Shown: positions 15,201 through 22,265, counted from the first letter of the stretch. The stretch: DNA of 25,520 nt from OMOG01 sp041485845 (GCA_041485845.1 JBGPKH010000041.1:1-25520); one strand, 5' to 3'. Program-made: numbers and translations. The notes: generated by a model from the sequence alone, not told the origin.

Positions 15201-16098
15201 TCTTGTTGTGTCTGACCGGGCCGCCCAGGCGCAGGCCGAATTGATTGCGGATCAGAACATTCCGCGGCGCCTGTTGCTCGTGGGTGATGGGGTTCAAGCC
15301 GGCCTGGTTGTTGAACCAATCGTTGGCGTTGAGCTTGGTATTGCGCAGCTCTTCCCAGGCACTGCCATGATATTGGTTGGTGCCGCCGCGGGTGATCAAC
15401 TGCACCTGCCCCGAGCCGCGGCCGTACTCGGCATCGGCGGGCGAGGTCACGATGCGGAACTCCTGCACGCGATCCACGCTGACCGTATTGGACACCAGGG
15501 TGTTGAATGCTCCGTTGAGCAGGTTGTCCTGGGTGTTGATGCCGTCGGTGGTGTAGTTGATGGCGCCGGTCTGGGCGCCGTTGATGTTCACGCCGTTGGT
15601 GCCGTTGATCACCACGCCGGGCTGCGTGCCAAGCAGGTCGTAGGCGTTGCGGCCCACCAGCGGAAGGTCGAGAATCCGGCGCGATTCCACCACGCTGCCC
15701 ACCGAGGCGCTGCTGGCAGTCACCTCCGCGGCGGCGGCCCGCACCTCGACCGACTCCGTGGTCTGGCCGAGATCGAGCGACACGTTGACTGCGATCTTGG
15801 ATCCCACCGCCAGGTTCACGTCATTGATGACCGCCCTTCGGAAACCGGGATGCTCCGCAGTGAGGCGGTACTTGCCGGGAGGCAATGCCGGAAACACATA
15901 GACGCCAGCGCCGTTGGTGACAGTGGAAGTGGTAACCCCCGTGTCCAGGTTAAGGACCGTGACGGCGGCGACGACTACATTCGCGCCGGACGGATCCGTT
16001 ACGGTACCCGAAACTGTCGCTTCAGTGGTCTGTGCCCAAACCGCGGAAGCGAAGAGAAGCATTCCCAGCAGCGCTAGAACGTGGCGCTTGCTACCCAT
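12259..16098 (-). CDS. Oar-like TonB-dependent outer-membrane receptor
   Basis: 1279 residues from ATG 16098, which has GGGGAGG 5 nt upstream and a clean signal peptide (LALLGMLLFASAVWAQ, cleavage near 23). The longer open frame to 16260 has neither, so it is rejected. Residues about 26-108 form a carboxypeptidase-regulatory beta-sandwich (VSGTVTDPSGANVV ... VFPALPPGKYRLTAEHPGF). A plug domain follows (about 125-250, with RRILDLPLVGRNAYDLLG and VQEFRIVTSPADAEYGRGSG). The rest is a large beta barrel ending ARLNF with a terminal Phe, as outer-membrane proteins do. These receptors are numerous in Acidobacteria and take up large substrates using TonB energy; the ligand is unknown. It is transcribed divergently from the PQQ dehydrogenase operon. 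Confidence 0.93.
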   Translation of the reverse strand: MGSKRHVLALLGMLLFASAVWAQTTEATVSGTVTDPSGANVVVAAVTVLNLDTGVTTSTVTNGAGVYVFPALPPGKYRLTAEHPGFRRAVINDVNLAVGSKIAVNVSLDLGQTTESVEVRAAAAEVTASSASVGSVVESRRILDLPLVGRNAYDLLGTQPGVVINGTNGVNINGAQTGAINYTTDGINTQDNLLNGAFNTLVSNTVSVDRVQEFRIVTSPADAEYGRGSGQVQLITRGGTNQYHGSAWEELRNTKLNANDWFNNQAGLNPITHEQQAPRNVLIRNQFGLRLGGPVRHNKTFFNGIWEEDHQNQRVSVNQTVYTPTARAGQFRFFPGAVNANAAAIVPTVDTSGNPVQPPLATGPLQTVSIFGRDPNRMVADPTGIMAKYLSLAPLPNNYRAGDGLNTAGFLWARPVINKFQLYEGRIDHIFNDKHRGSLTLNHQAYYSLNVSNAQPFPLSPIGLAPTETSQFALSFTSALGPNLLNEVRIGVFRPRVLIWNEYDPDAGPSGVAGRELLPKATGVPYYPGVAGMTNPLAGPGATGTSNRMTQNWQLGDDVSWIRGRHAFKGGVIGRWIANDGYDLGGVLPISTPGAGAVAVQGINTITGIGSNSGGAQNLLIDLTGSIASVTQTYNSPGGKNPQFVAGESRYSDLITHEFSGYFKDDFKVTPSLTLNLGLRYEWYGVPYDGVGRAVAPVGGGAAVFGVSGTNLSALFQPGVLNGSLTRMQLVGPATDHPDLKLYNNDNNNFAPFVGFAWSLPGGGAWHWLTGGKDKTVIRAGYGISYQRDSIYIAHMNSAFEPNGLTTSPILQSTSLLNVGNIALPIPTTATPFAVVPIDGTRSQAVYGFNSGLRNPYIQNFSLSVQRALSDNLSLRLSYVGSASNKLVRAYDVNEVNILNNGFLQAYQAVQTGGTSPLMDSLLAGIGLNSTTVRSSSIFQSYFANNNPAGLAALLHGSALTSPVGGRLLTLAGLPANFFAVNPQFTTGPSALGGGAFIVDNAGHSSYHSFQAELNKRLSSGVTVQGSYVFSKALGSDSAGDSSTFFSDFRTLRNWNLDKARVAFNHAHVFKVNGLYELPFGPGKFLGRGSHGGLARVIGGWQTGAIFSWFTGAPITFTGANGLNTSLATSTATQVGPLPEGSIQKVGNGVIYFPGITQITDPSVANITTLVNLRGLSGLKAIARADGTPILVNALPGQLGGLSFGTGTAPSTWRLDMNLLKRVKINERFTAQIGATAQNISNSPQFSAPTTAIGSANFGRITGTASTYRIIVLQARLNF

Positions 16099-16140
16099 GT
16101 AAACCTCCCCGAGCCAATCAGGATGGAACCTGTTGGGGCA

Positions 16141-16169
16141 AGTGTACAGGTGGCGGGGGCTGGTGTCAA
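16141..16169 (-). promoter_or_regulatory. Sigma-70 promoter of the TonB-dependent receptor
   Basis: On the minus strand a consensus TTGACA (16169-16164) is followed by a 17-bp spacer and TACACT (16146-16141). The -10 lies 42 bp before the receptor ATG at 16098. This is the best promoter match in the window. Confidence 0.65.
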
Positions 16170-16230
16170 TGGTGTGTCGTCTCGGTGTAACTACTGTTAA
16201 GACGTGGACGCTCCCGGCCGGACCCAGGCC

Positions 16231-16289
16231 GGACCGGGCGGACCGTTTCGACCCGAGCATCCGCTACGACCGGCGGACCGGGCGGACCG
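16231..16289. repeat. Direct repeat of GGACCGGGCGGACCG
   Basis: The 15-mer GGACCGGGCGGACCG occurs at 16231-16245 and 16275-16289, 44 bp apart (four helical turns), in the divergent region between the receptor and dehydrogenase genes. It could be a paired regulator site or simply low-complexity GC-rich DNA. Confidence 0.5.
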
Positions 16290-16297
16290 GCCTCCAC

Positions 16298-16327
16298 TTG
16301 TATTCGGGACGTGGCGTGTAATAGAAT
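16298..16327 (+). promoter_or_regulatory. Candidate promoter of the PQQ dehydrogenase operon
   Basis: TTGTAT (16298-16303), an 18-bp spacer and TAGAAT (16322-16327) resemble a sigma-70 promoter. The -10 lies 32 bp before the ATG at 16360, and a strong AAAAGGAG ribosome site follows. Confidence 0.5.
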
Positions 16328-16359
16328 TCCCCCACACGTCACAAAAGGAGAGACACGAA

Positions 16360-18537
16360 ATGATTGGAGACTCGAAACGCCTGCCGATCGGGCTCGCCAC
16401 AGTGGTCCTTTTGTCGCTGGCGATGCCCGCGCCGGGCCAGTGGAAGCCCAAGGACACCGAATGGCCCACCTACACGGCGGACCTGGCGGGCACCAAGTAT
16501 CGGCCGCTCGACCAGATCAACGCATCGAACTTCGGCAAGCTCGAAGTGGCCTGGCGCTTCAAGACCGACAATCTGGGCACGCGCCCCGAGTTCAAGCTGG
16601 AAGGCACGCCGCTGATGGTCAACGGCGTCATCTATGCGACGGCCGGCACTCGCCGCGCGGTGGTCGCGCTGGATGCCAGGAACGGCGAGATGATCTGGAT
16701 GCACAGCTTGCGGGAAGGCATGCGGGCGGCCATTTCCCCACGCCAACTCTCAGGGCGGGGGCTGTCCTATTGGAGCGATGGCAAAGGAGACGACCGCATC
16801 CTCTACGTGAGCACCGGGTATCGGCTGGTAGCTCTGAATGCCAAGAACGGGCAGGTGATTCCGTCATTCGGCAAGGATGGCATCGTGGACCTGAAAGTCG
16901 GGATGGTCACCGGGACCGGCCAGCAGATCGATCTCGAAACCGGCGAGGCGGGCCTGCATTCGGCGCCCACCGTGGTCAACGACGTGGCGATCGTGGGATC
17001 GGCTTTCAAGGAAGGCATGACGGTGGCCACCCACAACAACACCAAGGGCCTGGCGCGCGCGTTTGACGTGCGGACCGGCAAGCTCCTGTGGACCTTCCAC
17101 ACGATCCCGAAGCCCGGCGAGTTCGGCAACGAGACGTGGGAGAACGGCTCCTGGGCGACCAATGGCAACACAGGCGTATGGACGCAGATCACCGTGGACG
17201 CGCAACTCGGGCTGGTGTATCTGCCGGTGGAATCGCCCTCGTCGGATTTCTACGGGGGCGAGCGGCCCGGAGACAACCTGTTTGGCGAGAGCCTGGTGTG
17301 CGTCGATCTGAAGACCGGGCAGCGCAAGTGGCATTTCCAGATGGTGCATCATCCGATCTGGGACTACGATCTCTCCTCGGCTCCGATTCTGGCGGACATC
17401 AACGTGGGCGGCAGGGCGATCAAAGCCGTGGCGGTGCCGACGAAGGAGTCCTTCCTGTACGTGTTCGACCGCGTGACGGGCAAGCCCGTCTGGCCGATCG
17501 AGGAGCGCGCGGTGCCGAAGAGCGACGTGCCGGGCGAGAGGTCCGCACCCACCCAGCCGTTTCCCACCAAGCCGCCGACCTATTCCCGCAACTTCCTCAA
17601 GATCCCCGATGACCTGATCGATTTCACTCCCGAGATGCGCAACGACGCCATCGACCGGCTGAAGCGCTACCGCGTGGAGGGAATGTTCACTCCGCCGGTG
17701 GTCGGCGATCCCAATCATTGGCTGGGCGGCATCAGCATGGGCAACGCCAGCGGCGGCACGAACTGGCCGGGGGCCGGGTACGATCCGGAAACGCACATCG
17801 TGTACGCGCAGGCGGCGCAGTCGTATGTCACGTCGGTCTCGGTGCGCCAGCCGCCCGAGGGATTCTCGGACATTCGCTACGTGGCGGGACGCAACGACCA
17901 GCCGTTCCGCGTAATGGAGGGGCCGGGATTCGGCTCCGCGGCGGATGCGCCCCAAGGGCGTGGCGGCCGTGGTGGGCGAGGCGCAGCCGGTGCGGCCGGC
18001 GGCCGTGGAGGGCGAGGCGCAGCGGCTGCCGCGCCGGCGCCTGCGGGTGACGCTCCGGCCGCCGCTGCCGCCCCGGCGGGAGGCGGCGCCGCGTTCGCAG
18101 GCGGCCTCGTCGTGCAGGGCCTGCCGATCGTCAAGCCGCCCTATGGGGTGATCTCGGCGATCAATCTCGATCGGGGCGACATCCAGTGGCAGGTGCCGTT
18201 CGGCGAGACGCCGGACAACATCCGCAACAGCCCGGCGCTTAAGGGAATGAACATCCCGAATACGGGCATGAACGGCAGCGTCGGCGTGCTGGTTACCAAG
18301 ACGCTGGTGATCCTGGGCGACAGCCAGGTGACGTCGGTGACGCATCCGCGCGGCGCCATGATGCGCGCTTATGACAAGGCCACCGGAAAGGAGGTCGGTG
18401 CGGTCTGGATGCCGGCGCCGGTGAGCGGTTCGCCGATGACCTACTCGTGGCAAGGGAAGCAGTACATTGTGATCGCGGTCAGCGGCGGCAATTACTCGGG
18501 CGAGTACATCGCGTACGCGTTGCCGGACACGGAGTAG
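16360..18537 (+). CDS. PQQ-dependent dehydrogenase (membrane/periplasmic quinoprotein)
   Basis: 725 residues from ATG 16360, chosen because AAGGAG precedes it and it starts a signal peptide (RLPIGLATVVLLSLAMPAPGQ). The frame upstream has no such support. Quinoproteins of this group oxidise alcohols, glucose or other polyols in the periplasm and pass electrons to quinone or cytochrome c. PQQ beta-propeller features include WPTYTADLAGTKYRPLDQIN (35-54), the tryptophan-docking blades (ALDARNGEMIWMH), GNETWENGSWATNGNTGVW (256-274) and HHPIWDYD (330-337), a hallmark of glucose/alcohol-dehydrogenase-type members. Residues about 527-582 are an unusual Gly/Arg/Ala/Pro low-complexity insert. No haem motif is fused; a cytochrome c gene follows 69 bp downstream. 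The substrate is not identifiable. Confidence 0.92.
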   Translation: MIGDSKRLPIGLATVVLLSLAMPAPGQWKPKDTEWPTYTADLAGTKYRPLDQINASNFGKLEVAWRFKTDNLGTRPEFKLEGTPLMVNGVIYATAGTRRAVVALDARNGEMIWMHSLREGMRAAISPRQLSGRGLSYWSDGKGDDRILYVSTGYRLVALNAKNGQVIPSFGKDGIVDLKVGMVTGTGQQIDLETGEAGLHSAPTVVNDVAIVGSAFKEGMTVATHNNTKGLARAFDVRTGKLLWTFHTIPKPGEFGNETWENGSWATNGNTGVWTQITVDAQLGLVYLPVESPSSDFYGGERPGDNLFGESLVCVDLKTGQRKWHFQMVHHPIWDYDLSSAPILADINVGGRAIKAVAVPTKESFLYVFDRVTGKPVWPIEERAVPKSDVPGERSAPTQPFPTKPPTYSRNFLKIPDDLIDFTPEMRNDAIDRLKRYRVEGMFTPPVVGDPNHWLGGISMGNASGGTNWPGAGYDPETHIVYAQAAQSYVTSVSVRQPPEGFSDIRYVAGRNDQPFRVMEGPGFGSAADAPQGRGGRGGRGAAGAAGGRGGRGAAAAAPAPAGDAPAAAAAPAGGGAAFAGGLVVQGLPIVKPPYGVISAINLDRGDIQWQVPFGETPDNIRNSPALKGMNIPNTGMNGSVGVLVTKTLVILGDSQVTSVTHPRGAMMRAYDKATGKEVGAVWMPAPVSGSPMTYSWQGKQYIVIAVSGGNYSGEYIAYALPDTE
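17965..18023 (+). repeat. Internal 36-bp-period repeat in the dehydrogenase gene
   Basis: A 23-bp segment at 17965-17987 recurs at 18001-18023 with one mismatch, a 36-bp (12-codon) period. It encodes the repeated GRGGRGAA units of the low-complexity insert and keeps the reading frame. Confidence 0.7.
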
Positions 18538-18606
18538 GACAGACGATCGGTTTTGGTCGTCTGTCACCCGCCCCATCTGTGGTATATCTACGTCGAGTGA
18601 GGTGAA

Positions 18607-19038
18607 ATGAAGCTCAAGCTCGCGGCCGCGGCAATCTTCGCCTTTGCCGGAATCGCCGCGCAATCGCAGGCAGCGCGTTCGGTGTGGGACGGCGTGTATA
18701 CCGCGGAGCAGGCGAAGCGCGGCCAGGCGATTTACAACGCGCAATGCGCCTCGTGCCACGGCGACACATTGGGCGGCGGCGAGTCGGCGCCCGCGCTGGC
18801 GGGCGGGGAGTTCCTGTCCAACTGGAACGGCTTGACCGTGGGGGACCTGTTCGACAGGACCCGCACCTCGATGCCGCAGAGCAAGCCGGGAAGCCTGAGC
18901 CGAGAGGTGAATGCCGACATTCTGGCCTACGTTCTGAGCGCCAACCAGTTCCCCGCGGGAAAGACCGAGCTTGCGCGCGCCACCGAGGTCCTGAAGGAGA
19001 TTCGGATCGAGGCTGCCAAGCCCGATCTAAAGGAGTGA
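18607..19038 (+). CDS. Monohaem c-type cytochrome, partner of the PQQ dehydrogenase
   Basis: 143 residues, preceded by GAGGTG and starting with a signal peptide (LKLAAAAIFAFAGIAAQSQA). It contains one haem c site C47-A-S-C50-H51 in NAQCASCHGD and a likely axial methionine, M89 in RTSMPQSKPG. This is the typical small class I cytochrome c fold (PF13442-like): YTAEQAKRGQAIYNAQC at the front and a C-terminal helix around DILAYVLSANQFP. It would accept electrons from the upstream quinoprotein in the periplasm. The gap after the dehydrogenase is 69 bp, and its stop overlaps the GTG of the next gene. Confidence 0.9.
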   Translation: MKLKLAAAAIFAFAGIAAQSQAARSVWDGVYTAEQAKRGQAIYNAQCASCHGDTLGGGESAPALAGGEFLSNWNGLTVGDLFDRTRTSMPQSKPGSLSREVNADILAYVLSANQFPAGKTELARATEVLKEIRIEAAKPDLKE

Positions 19039-19907
19039 GCATTTTCAGGGCGCTCCTCACGGTTCTCGCTGGTCTGGCCGCGCTGTTCCCGTTCGTCGTG
19101 GCGCAGACGGTTCCGCAGCCCCCCTTGGATTATGTGTGCCCGATGGATCGCGACGTGCGATCCGCCGGTCCCGGCAAGTGCCCCCGGTGCGGCATGTCCC
19201 TGGTTGTGGGAGTTCCCGACCCGGTGGAATATCCCTTGGACCTGAATCTCAGTCCTCGCACCCCCAGGGCGGGCGATCGCCTGGAACTGACTTTCAAGAT
19301 CCGTCACCCGAAGACCGGTGCTCCGGTGACTCAGTACCAGATTATACATGAGAAGTTATTCCATATGTTCGTGGTGAGTCAGGATCTCGAGTATTTCGTC
19401 CACGATCATCCAGTGCCGTTACCCAACGGGAGCTTTCGATACGCGGGCCGGCTGCCAAAGCCGGGGATGTATCGCGTGCTCGCGGATTACTATCCAACCG
19501 GCGGAACCCCGCAACTGACTGAGCGAACGATCCTTGTGCCGGGCGGCGGATTGCAGCCGGCGAAACTGGGTCCCGACCTGACGGGGAAACATACCGAAAA
19601 TCTGGACGTGGAACTGGTGACGGAGCCGCCGCAGCCGCTTGCCGGTTTCAAGACGCTGCTGTTCTTTCGGGTGAGGCCCGCCGAAGGCCTGGAGCAGTAT
19701 CTGGGTGCCTGGGGCCACATGCTGGTGGCCAGCGACGATCTGATCGACCTCATTCATACGCATCCCTTTCTGGCGGACGGCGGCCCGCAGATTCAGTTCA
19801 ACGTAATCTTTCCGCGGGCACGGACTTATCGCGTGTGGGTGCAGTTTCAACGGAAGGGCGTCGTAAATACGGCCGTATTTACCGTGCCTGTATCGGTGCT
19901 GAAGTAA
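19035..19907 (+). CDS. Exported protein with heavy-metal-binding CPM...CxxCGM domain
   Basis: 290 residues if it starts at GTG 19035, which overlaps the cytochrome stop (GTGA) and leads straight into a signal peptide (ALLTVLAGLAALFPFVVAQ). The open frame upstream lies inside the cytochrome gene and is rejected. After the signal comes a short heavy-metal-binding motif: YVCPMDRDVRSAGPGKCPRC then GMSL, with C35, C49, C52 and M37/M54, like domains of copper-efflux proteins. The remaining 230 residues hold two beta-rich modules, with histidine clusters HEKLFHMF, FVHDHP and IHTHPFL that could bind copper. The same arrangement is seen in acidobacterial 'heavy metal-binding domain' proteins of unknown role. 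It may load or protect a metal for the neighbouring electron carriers; that is inference. Confidence 0.78.
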   Translation: MSIFRALLTVLAGLAALFPFVVAQTVPQPPLDYVCPMDRDVRSAGPGKCPRCGMSLVVGVPDPVEYPLDLNLSPRTPRAGDRLELTFKIRHPKTGAPVTQYQIIHEKLFHMFVVSQDLEYFVHDHPVPLPNGSFRYAGRLPKPGMYRVLADYYPTGGTPQLTERTILVPGGGLQPAKLGPDLTGKHTENLDVELVTEPPQPLAGFKTLLFFRVRPAEGLEQYLGAWGHMLVASDDLIDLIHTHPFLADGGPQIQFNVIFPRARTYRVWVQFQRKGVVNTAVFTVPVSVLK

Positions 19908-19908
19908 C

Positions 19909-20610
19909 ATGTCTCGAATCGTCAGAGTTACCCTGGCAGTTACTCTGGTCCTATTCCTGTGGCATTCGAGCGCTCACGATGTAATTACTACGCCCATCAC
20001 CTTTTCGCGCGAGATATCCCGGCTGATCTACAGCCGTTGCGCCGGATGTCATCGCGAAGGCGGCAGCGCCTTCTCGCTTCTCACTTACCAGGAAGCGCGC
20101 CCGTGGGCCAAGGCAATCAAGGAGGAGGTTCTGGAGCGCCGTATGCCTCCCTGGGGCGCCGTCAAAGGCTTCGGGCAGTTTCGCGACGACCAGGGGCTCA
20201 CCCAGGAACAGATCGAGCTGATCGCGAATTGGGTGGAGGGCGGCGCGCCGGAGGGCGATCCCGTGCTGTTGCCCAAGCGTCCGGATTTCGCGGAGAAGGC
20301 CGCCGTCGCGGCCCCTCCTGGAATCGCGGTGGAGGGAGCGATGGCTCTCAAGTCGCCGGTCACGCTGGCCGGCATACGCCCGGGGAACGTTGCCGAAGGG
20401 TCGTCCCTGATGGTGACGGCCACGCGCCCCGATGGCAGCATCGAGCCCCTGCTCTGGCTGTACAACTACAAGCCTCAATCCGGGCGGGCGTATTGGTACA
20501 GCGCCGCGCTGCGATTTCCCGCGGGGACGAGAATCGAAGTCAGTCCGCCGGGCGCCGGCACGATTGCGCTGCTGGTGAAGCAGGGGAGACCCAATCAGAT
20601 TCGGCGATAA
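19909..20610 (+). CDS. Exported haem c protein (cytochrome-like, single CxxCH)
   Basis: 233 residues, starting one base after the previous stop. An N-terminal signal or anchor (VTLAVTLVLFLWHSSAH) precedes a haem c motif, C44-A-G-C47-H48 in YSRCAGCHREGG. The likely distal ligand is M79 in ERRMPPWG. This 'RCAGCHR...RRMPPW' pattern is common in acidobacterial and planctomycete cytochrome-like proteins, where it often precedes a copper type II monooxygenase-like or beta domain. Here the C-terminal 90 residues form only a small beta-rich module (LWLYNYKPQSGRAYWYSA, then PAGTRIEVSPPGAG). It is last in the PQQ operon. Its 3' end overlaps the end of the convergent toxin relic (20595). Confidence 0.82.
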   Translation: MSRIVRVTLAVTLVLFLWHSSAHDVITTPITFSREISRLIYSRCAGCHREGGSAFSLLTYQEARPWAKAIKEEVLERRMPPWGAVKGFGQFRDDQGLTQEQIELIANWVEGGAPEGDPVLLPKRPDFAEKAAVAAPPGIAVEGAMALKSPVTLAGIRPGNVAEGSSLMVTATRPDGSIEPLLWLYNYKPQSGRAYWYSAALRFPAGTRIEVSPPGAGTIALLVKQGRPNQIRR

Positions 20611-20858
20611 ACCTGTCCGCGCCGCTCGACCTCTATCACGTTGACAATTCGGTCTTCCTCGTCCAGGAAGAAGATGATGCGCCAGCCGCCGGCGCGCGAC
20701 TTTCAGGCCTCCTTGGTTGGTTAGCGTGCTGGAAAAGCGGTGTCATCGGGTGCGGCGGAGAGTTGCTCCAAACAATTGACGATGCGCGATTGGGTCTTAC
20801 GGTCCAATCGGTCGAGGTCCTTCGCTGCCCGGTCGGACAACCGGACTTCGTATCTCAC
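20595..20858 (-). pseudogene. RelE/ParE-type toxin with two compensating frameshifts
   Basis: From GTG 20858 the frame reads VRYEVRLSDRAAKDLDRLDR, then KTQSRIVNCLEQLSAAPDDT, a clear RelE/ParE start, then hits TAA and TGA. A second frame supplies FSSTLTNQGGLK, and the first frame resumes with SRAGGWRIIFFLDEEDRIVN and VIEVERRGQVYRRI to TGA 20597-20595. The expected family order is complete (NQGGLKKSRAGGWRI). A 1-bp loss in the A-run at 20733-20736 and a 2-bp loss at 20701-20703 (plus strand) would explain it. The two shifts sum to three, so the outer parts stay in one frame with two internal stops. The total is 88 codons, a normal toxin length. It is almost certainly inactive. Confidence 0.8.
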
Positions 20859-21023
20859 AGTCTTCGTGTTCGCCGATATTTCGTAAGCGAGATCGAGCGG
20901 CCATTACGGATATCGTCGAGACCTTCCAAGATAGCGTCTGTGGTTTCGGGGGGCGAGGGCGGCGTCCTCGTCCTGGAGGTCGGCCAAATAGTCGAGTACG
21001 TCAGCCAAGCGACCCTCGGTCAT
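20855..21023 (-). pseudogene. Small antitoxin gene with homopolymer frameshift
   Basis: ATG 21023 starts MTEGRLADVLDYLADLQDED, then AALAP. After the six-base G-run at 20948-20953 (C-run on the coding strand) the sensible frame shifts and continues ETTDAILEGLDDIRNGRSIS, then LTKYRRTRRL, ending TGA that overlaps the toxin GTG (GTGA). With five bases instead of six the protein would be about 55 residues, acidic in front and basic at the end, as in small antitoxins of RelE/ParE toxins. I do not recognise the exact antitoxin family. Either one base was gained in the run or the run length is a sequencing artefact. Confidence 0.62.
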
Positions 21024-21055
21024 AAGGGGGTCGCGCGCGGACGAGGGCGTCTTAA

Positions 21056-21072
21056 CACGGTAATGCACCGTG
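21056..21072. promoter_or_regulatory. Inverted repeat upstream of the decayed antitoxin
   Basis: CACGGT (21056-21061) and ACCGTG (21067-21072) form a perfect 6-bp inverted repeat with a 5-bp centre, 32 bp before the antitoxin ATG. The position suits a former autoregulatory operator. The rest of 21073-21269 holds nothing I recognise. Confidence 0.4.
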
Positions 21073-21269
21073 AATCACCGCCCCCCGGTGACGCGTTCTG
21101 GGGGACTTTGTGGCTCAGGCGCGGAATCCGCTCCTTACGGTCGCGGCTCTGTTTCGTTAATTAAGCAGCCCCCCGGTGGCGCATCTGACCGATTTTTCGC
21201 CTATGTGTGAGTATTATTTTCGTACGGCTTAAGTTATTAGTTTTCTCTTGGTTGCGGAGATGGAGCGAA

Positions 21270-21318
21270 ATTCTGTGACGCCCCCGGCGGGCTTTTTCCA
21301 CGCGATGCGACACAGAAT
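21270..21318. repeat. Imperfect GTGACGC inverted repeat
   Basis: ATTCTGTGACGC (21270-21281) and GCGACACAGAAT (21307-21318) are inverted with 11 of 12 pairs. The overall span (49 bp) equals that of the perfect pair at 12064-12112. It lies just past the 3' end of the isomerase-like gene, which ends at 21330. Confidence 0.5.
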
Positions 21319-21329
21319 CATGCCGCCCT

Positions 21330-22223
21330 TTAGCTCGATGCCTTACGGACGGCGGCGCCAAGATCGGCGGCGAGGGCCGGGACGTCGGTTTCGGGGGTGT
21401 TACCCTCGTACTCGAGGCCGACGTAGCCTCTGTAGCCAGCCTTGCCGAGCATGTTGAGGAGTCGGTTCCAGTCGGCAGGCTCCCTCTTGCCGTCGGGGCC
21501 AGCCATGTCGCGTTTGAGATGCACGCTGGTGGTGTACGGGAGCATGGTCTCGAACTGGGCGTAGCCGTTGTCGCGGAGATTGCCGGAATCGGCATTGATG
21601 CCTGCCCAGGGTGAGTCGGCCTGCCTGACGATCGCTACGGTTGGTCCGGCGGCGGTGGTGAGGCCGCCATCGTCCTCGACCCCGACCGAGATTCCGCGGC
21701 TGCCCGCGTACTCCGCGCCCCGGCGCATGACCTCGGCGGCCCAGGCGATGGCCTGCTGTTCGGTGGCGCCTTTCGGTATGGGACCACCGAAAACACGGAT
21801 GTGGCCTGCGCCGAGGCGGTCGGCCACGTTCACCCACTGCTTGATCTTTTCGACCTCGGCGTCACGCAACTCCGGGGTGGGCTGGGAGAGGCTGACCCGC
21901 ACGCCGGCGTTGTAGATCTGGACGCCGTTCTTGAAGGCGGTCCTACGCAGCTTGGCCAGGTACTCGTTGGAATTATCCGGGAACCAGTACACCGTGCAAT
22001 CCAACCCGTCGAGGCCCCAGTCGGCGATCTTTCGGATCAAGTCCTCATAATTCATGGATTTATCGCCGAGGAGCTTGCGATAGGAATAGGCCACGAGGCC
22101 GGCGCGCAGGTGGTTCTTGGGTGCGGATTGGGCGTGGAGCTGGGTGACGGCCGGAAGTGCGGCAACGGCGGCGAGAAGCTGGCGGCGGTTCGGCCGGACA
22201 TCCCAGGACCGAAGTGGATACAT
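21330..22223 (-). CDS. Tat-exported sugar phosphate isomerase/epimerase-like TIM-barrel protein
   Basis: 297 residues from ATG 22223, which has GGAGG 4 nt upstream. An open frame reaches 22370 but runs through a palindrome and has no better start. The N-terminus RPNRRQLLAAVAALPAV is a twin-arginine signal, so the folded protein is exported, as for many acidobacterial xylose-isomerase-like proteins. The AP-endonuclease-2-like TIM barrel shows likely metal ligands E183 (VGVEDDGG), D212 (INADSGN), H235 (SVHLKRD) and E271 or E273 (GLEYEG). Family members isomerise or epimerise sugars, inositols or keto-sugars; this one's substrate is unknown. It is a single-gene unit. Confidence 0.86.
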   Translation of the reverse strand: MYPLRSWDVRPNRRQLLAAVAALPAVTQLHAQSAPKNHLRAGLVAYSYRKLLGDKSMNYEDLIRKIADWGLDGLDCTVYWFPDNSNEYLAKLRRTAFKNGVQIYNAGVRVSLSQPTPELRDAEVEKIKQWVNVADRLGAGHIRVFGGPIPKGATEQQAIAWAAEVMRRGAEYAGSRGISVGVEDDGGLTTAAGPTVAIVRQADSPWAGINADSGNLRDNGYAQFETMLPYTTSVHLKRDMAGPDGKREPADWNRLLNMLGKAGYRGYVGLEYEGNTPETDVPALAADLGAAVRKASS

Positions 22224-22243
22224 TGTGCCTCCAAAAAGCAGAA

Positions 22244-22265
22244 ACCGTGCAAAGCATTGCACGGT
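22244..22265. promoter_or_regulatory. Palindrome in the leader of the isomerase-like gene
   Basis: ACCGTGCAA (22244-22252) and TTGCACGGT (22257-22265) are perfect 9-bp arms with a 4-bp centre, 20 bp before the ATG and just upstream of the GGAGG. It could be an operator or, in RNA, a stem-loop close to the ribosome site. Confidence 0.55.

Noticed and set aside
16864..18759. 631-codon open frame on the minus strand
   Set aside because: It is antisense to the PQQ dehydrogenase and cytochrome genes, is rich in His/Arg and has no recognisable domain.
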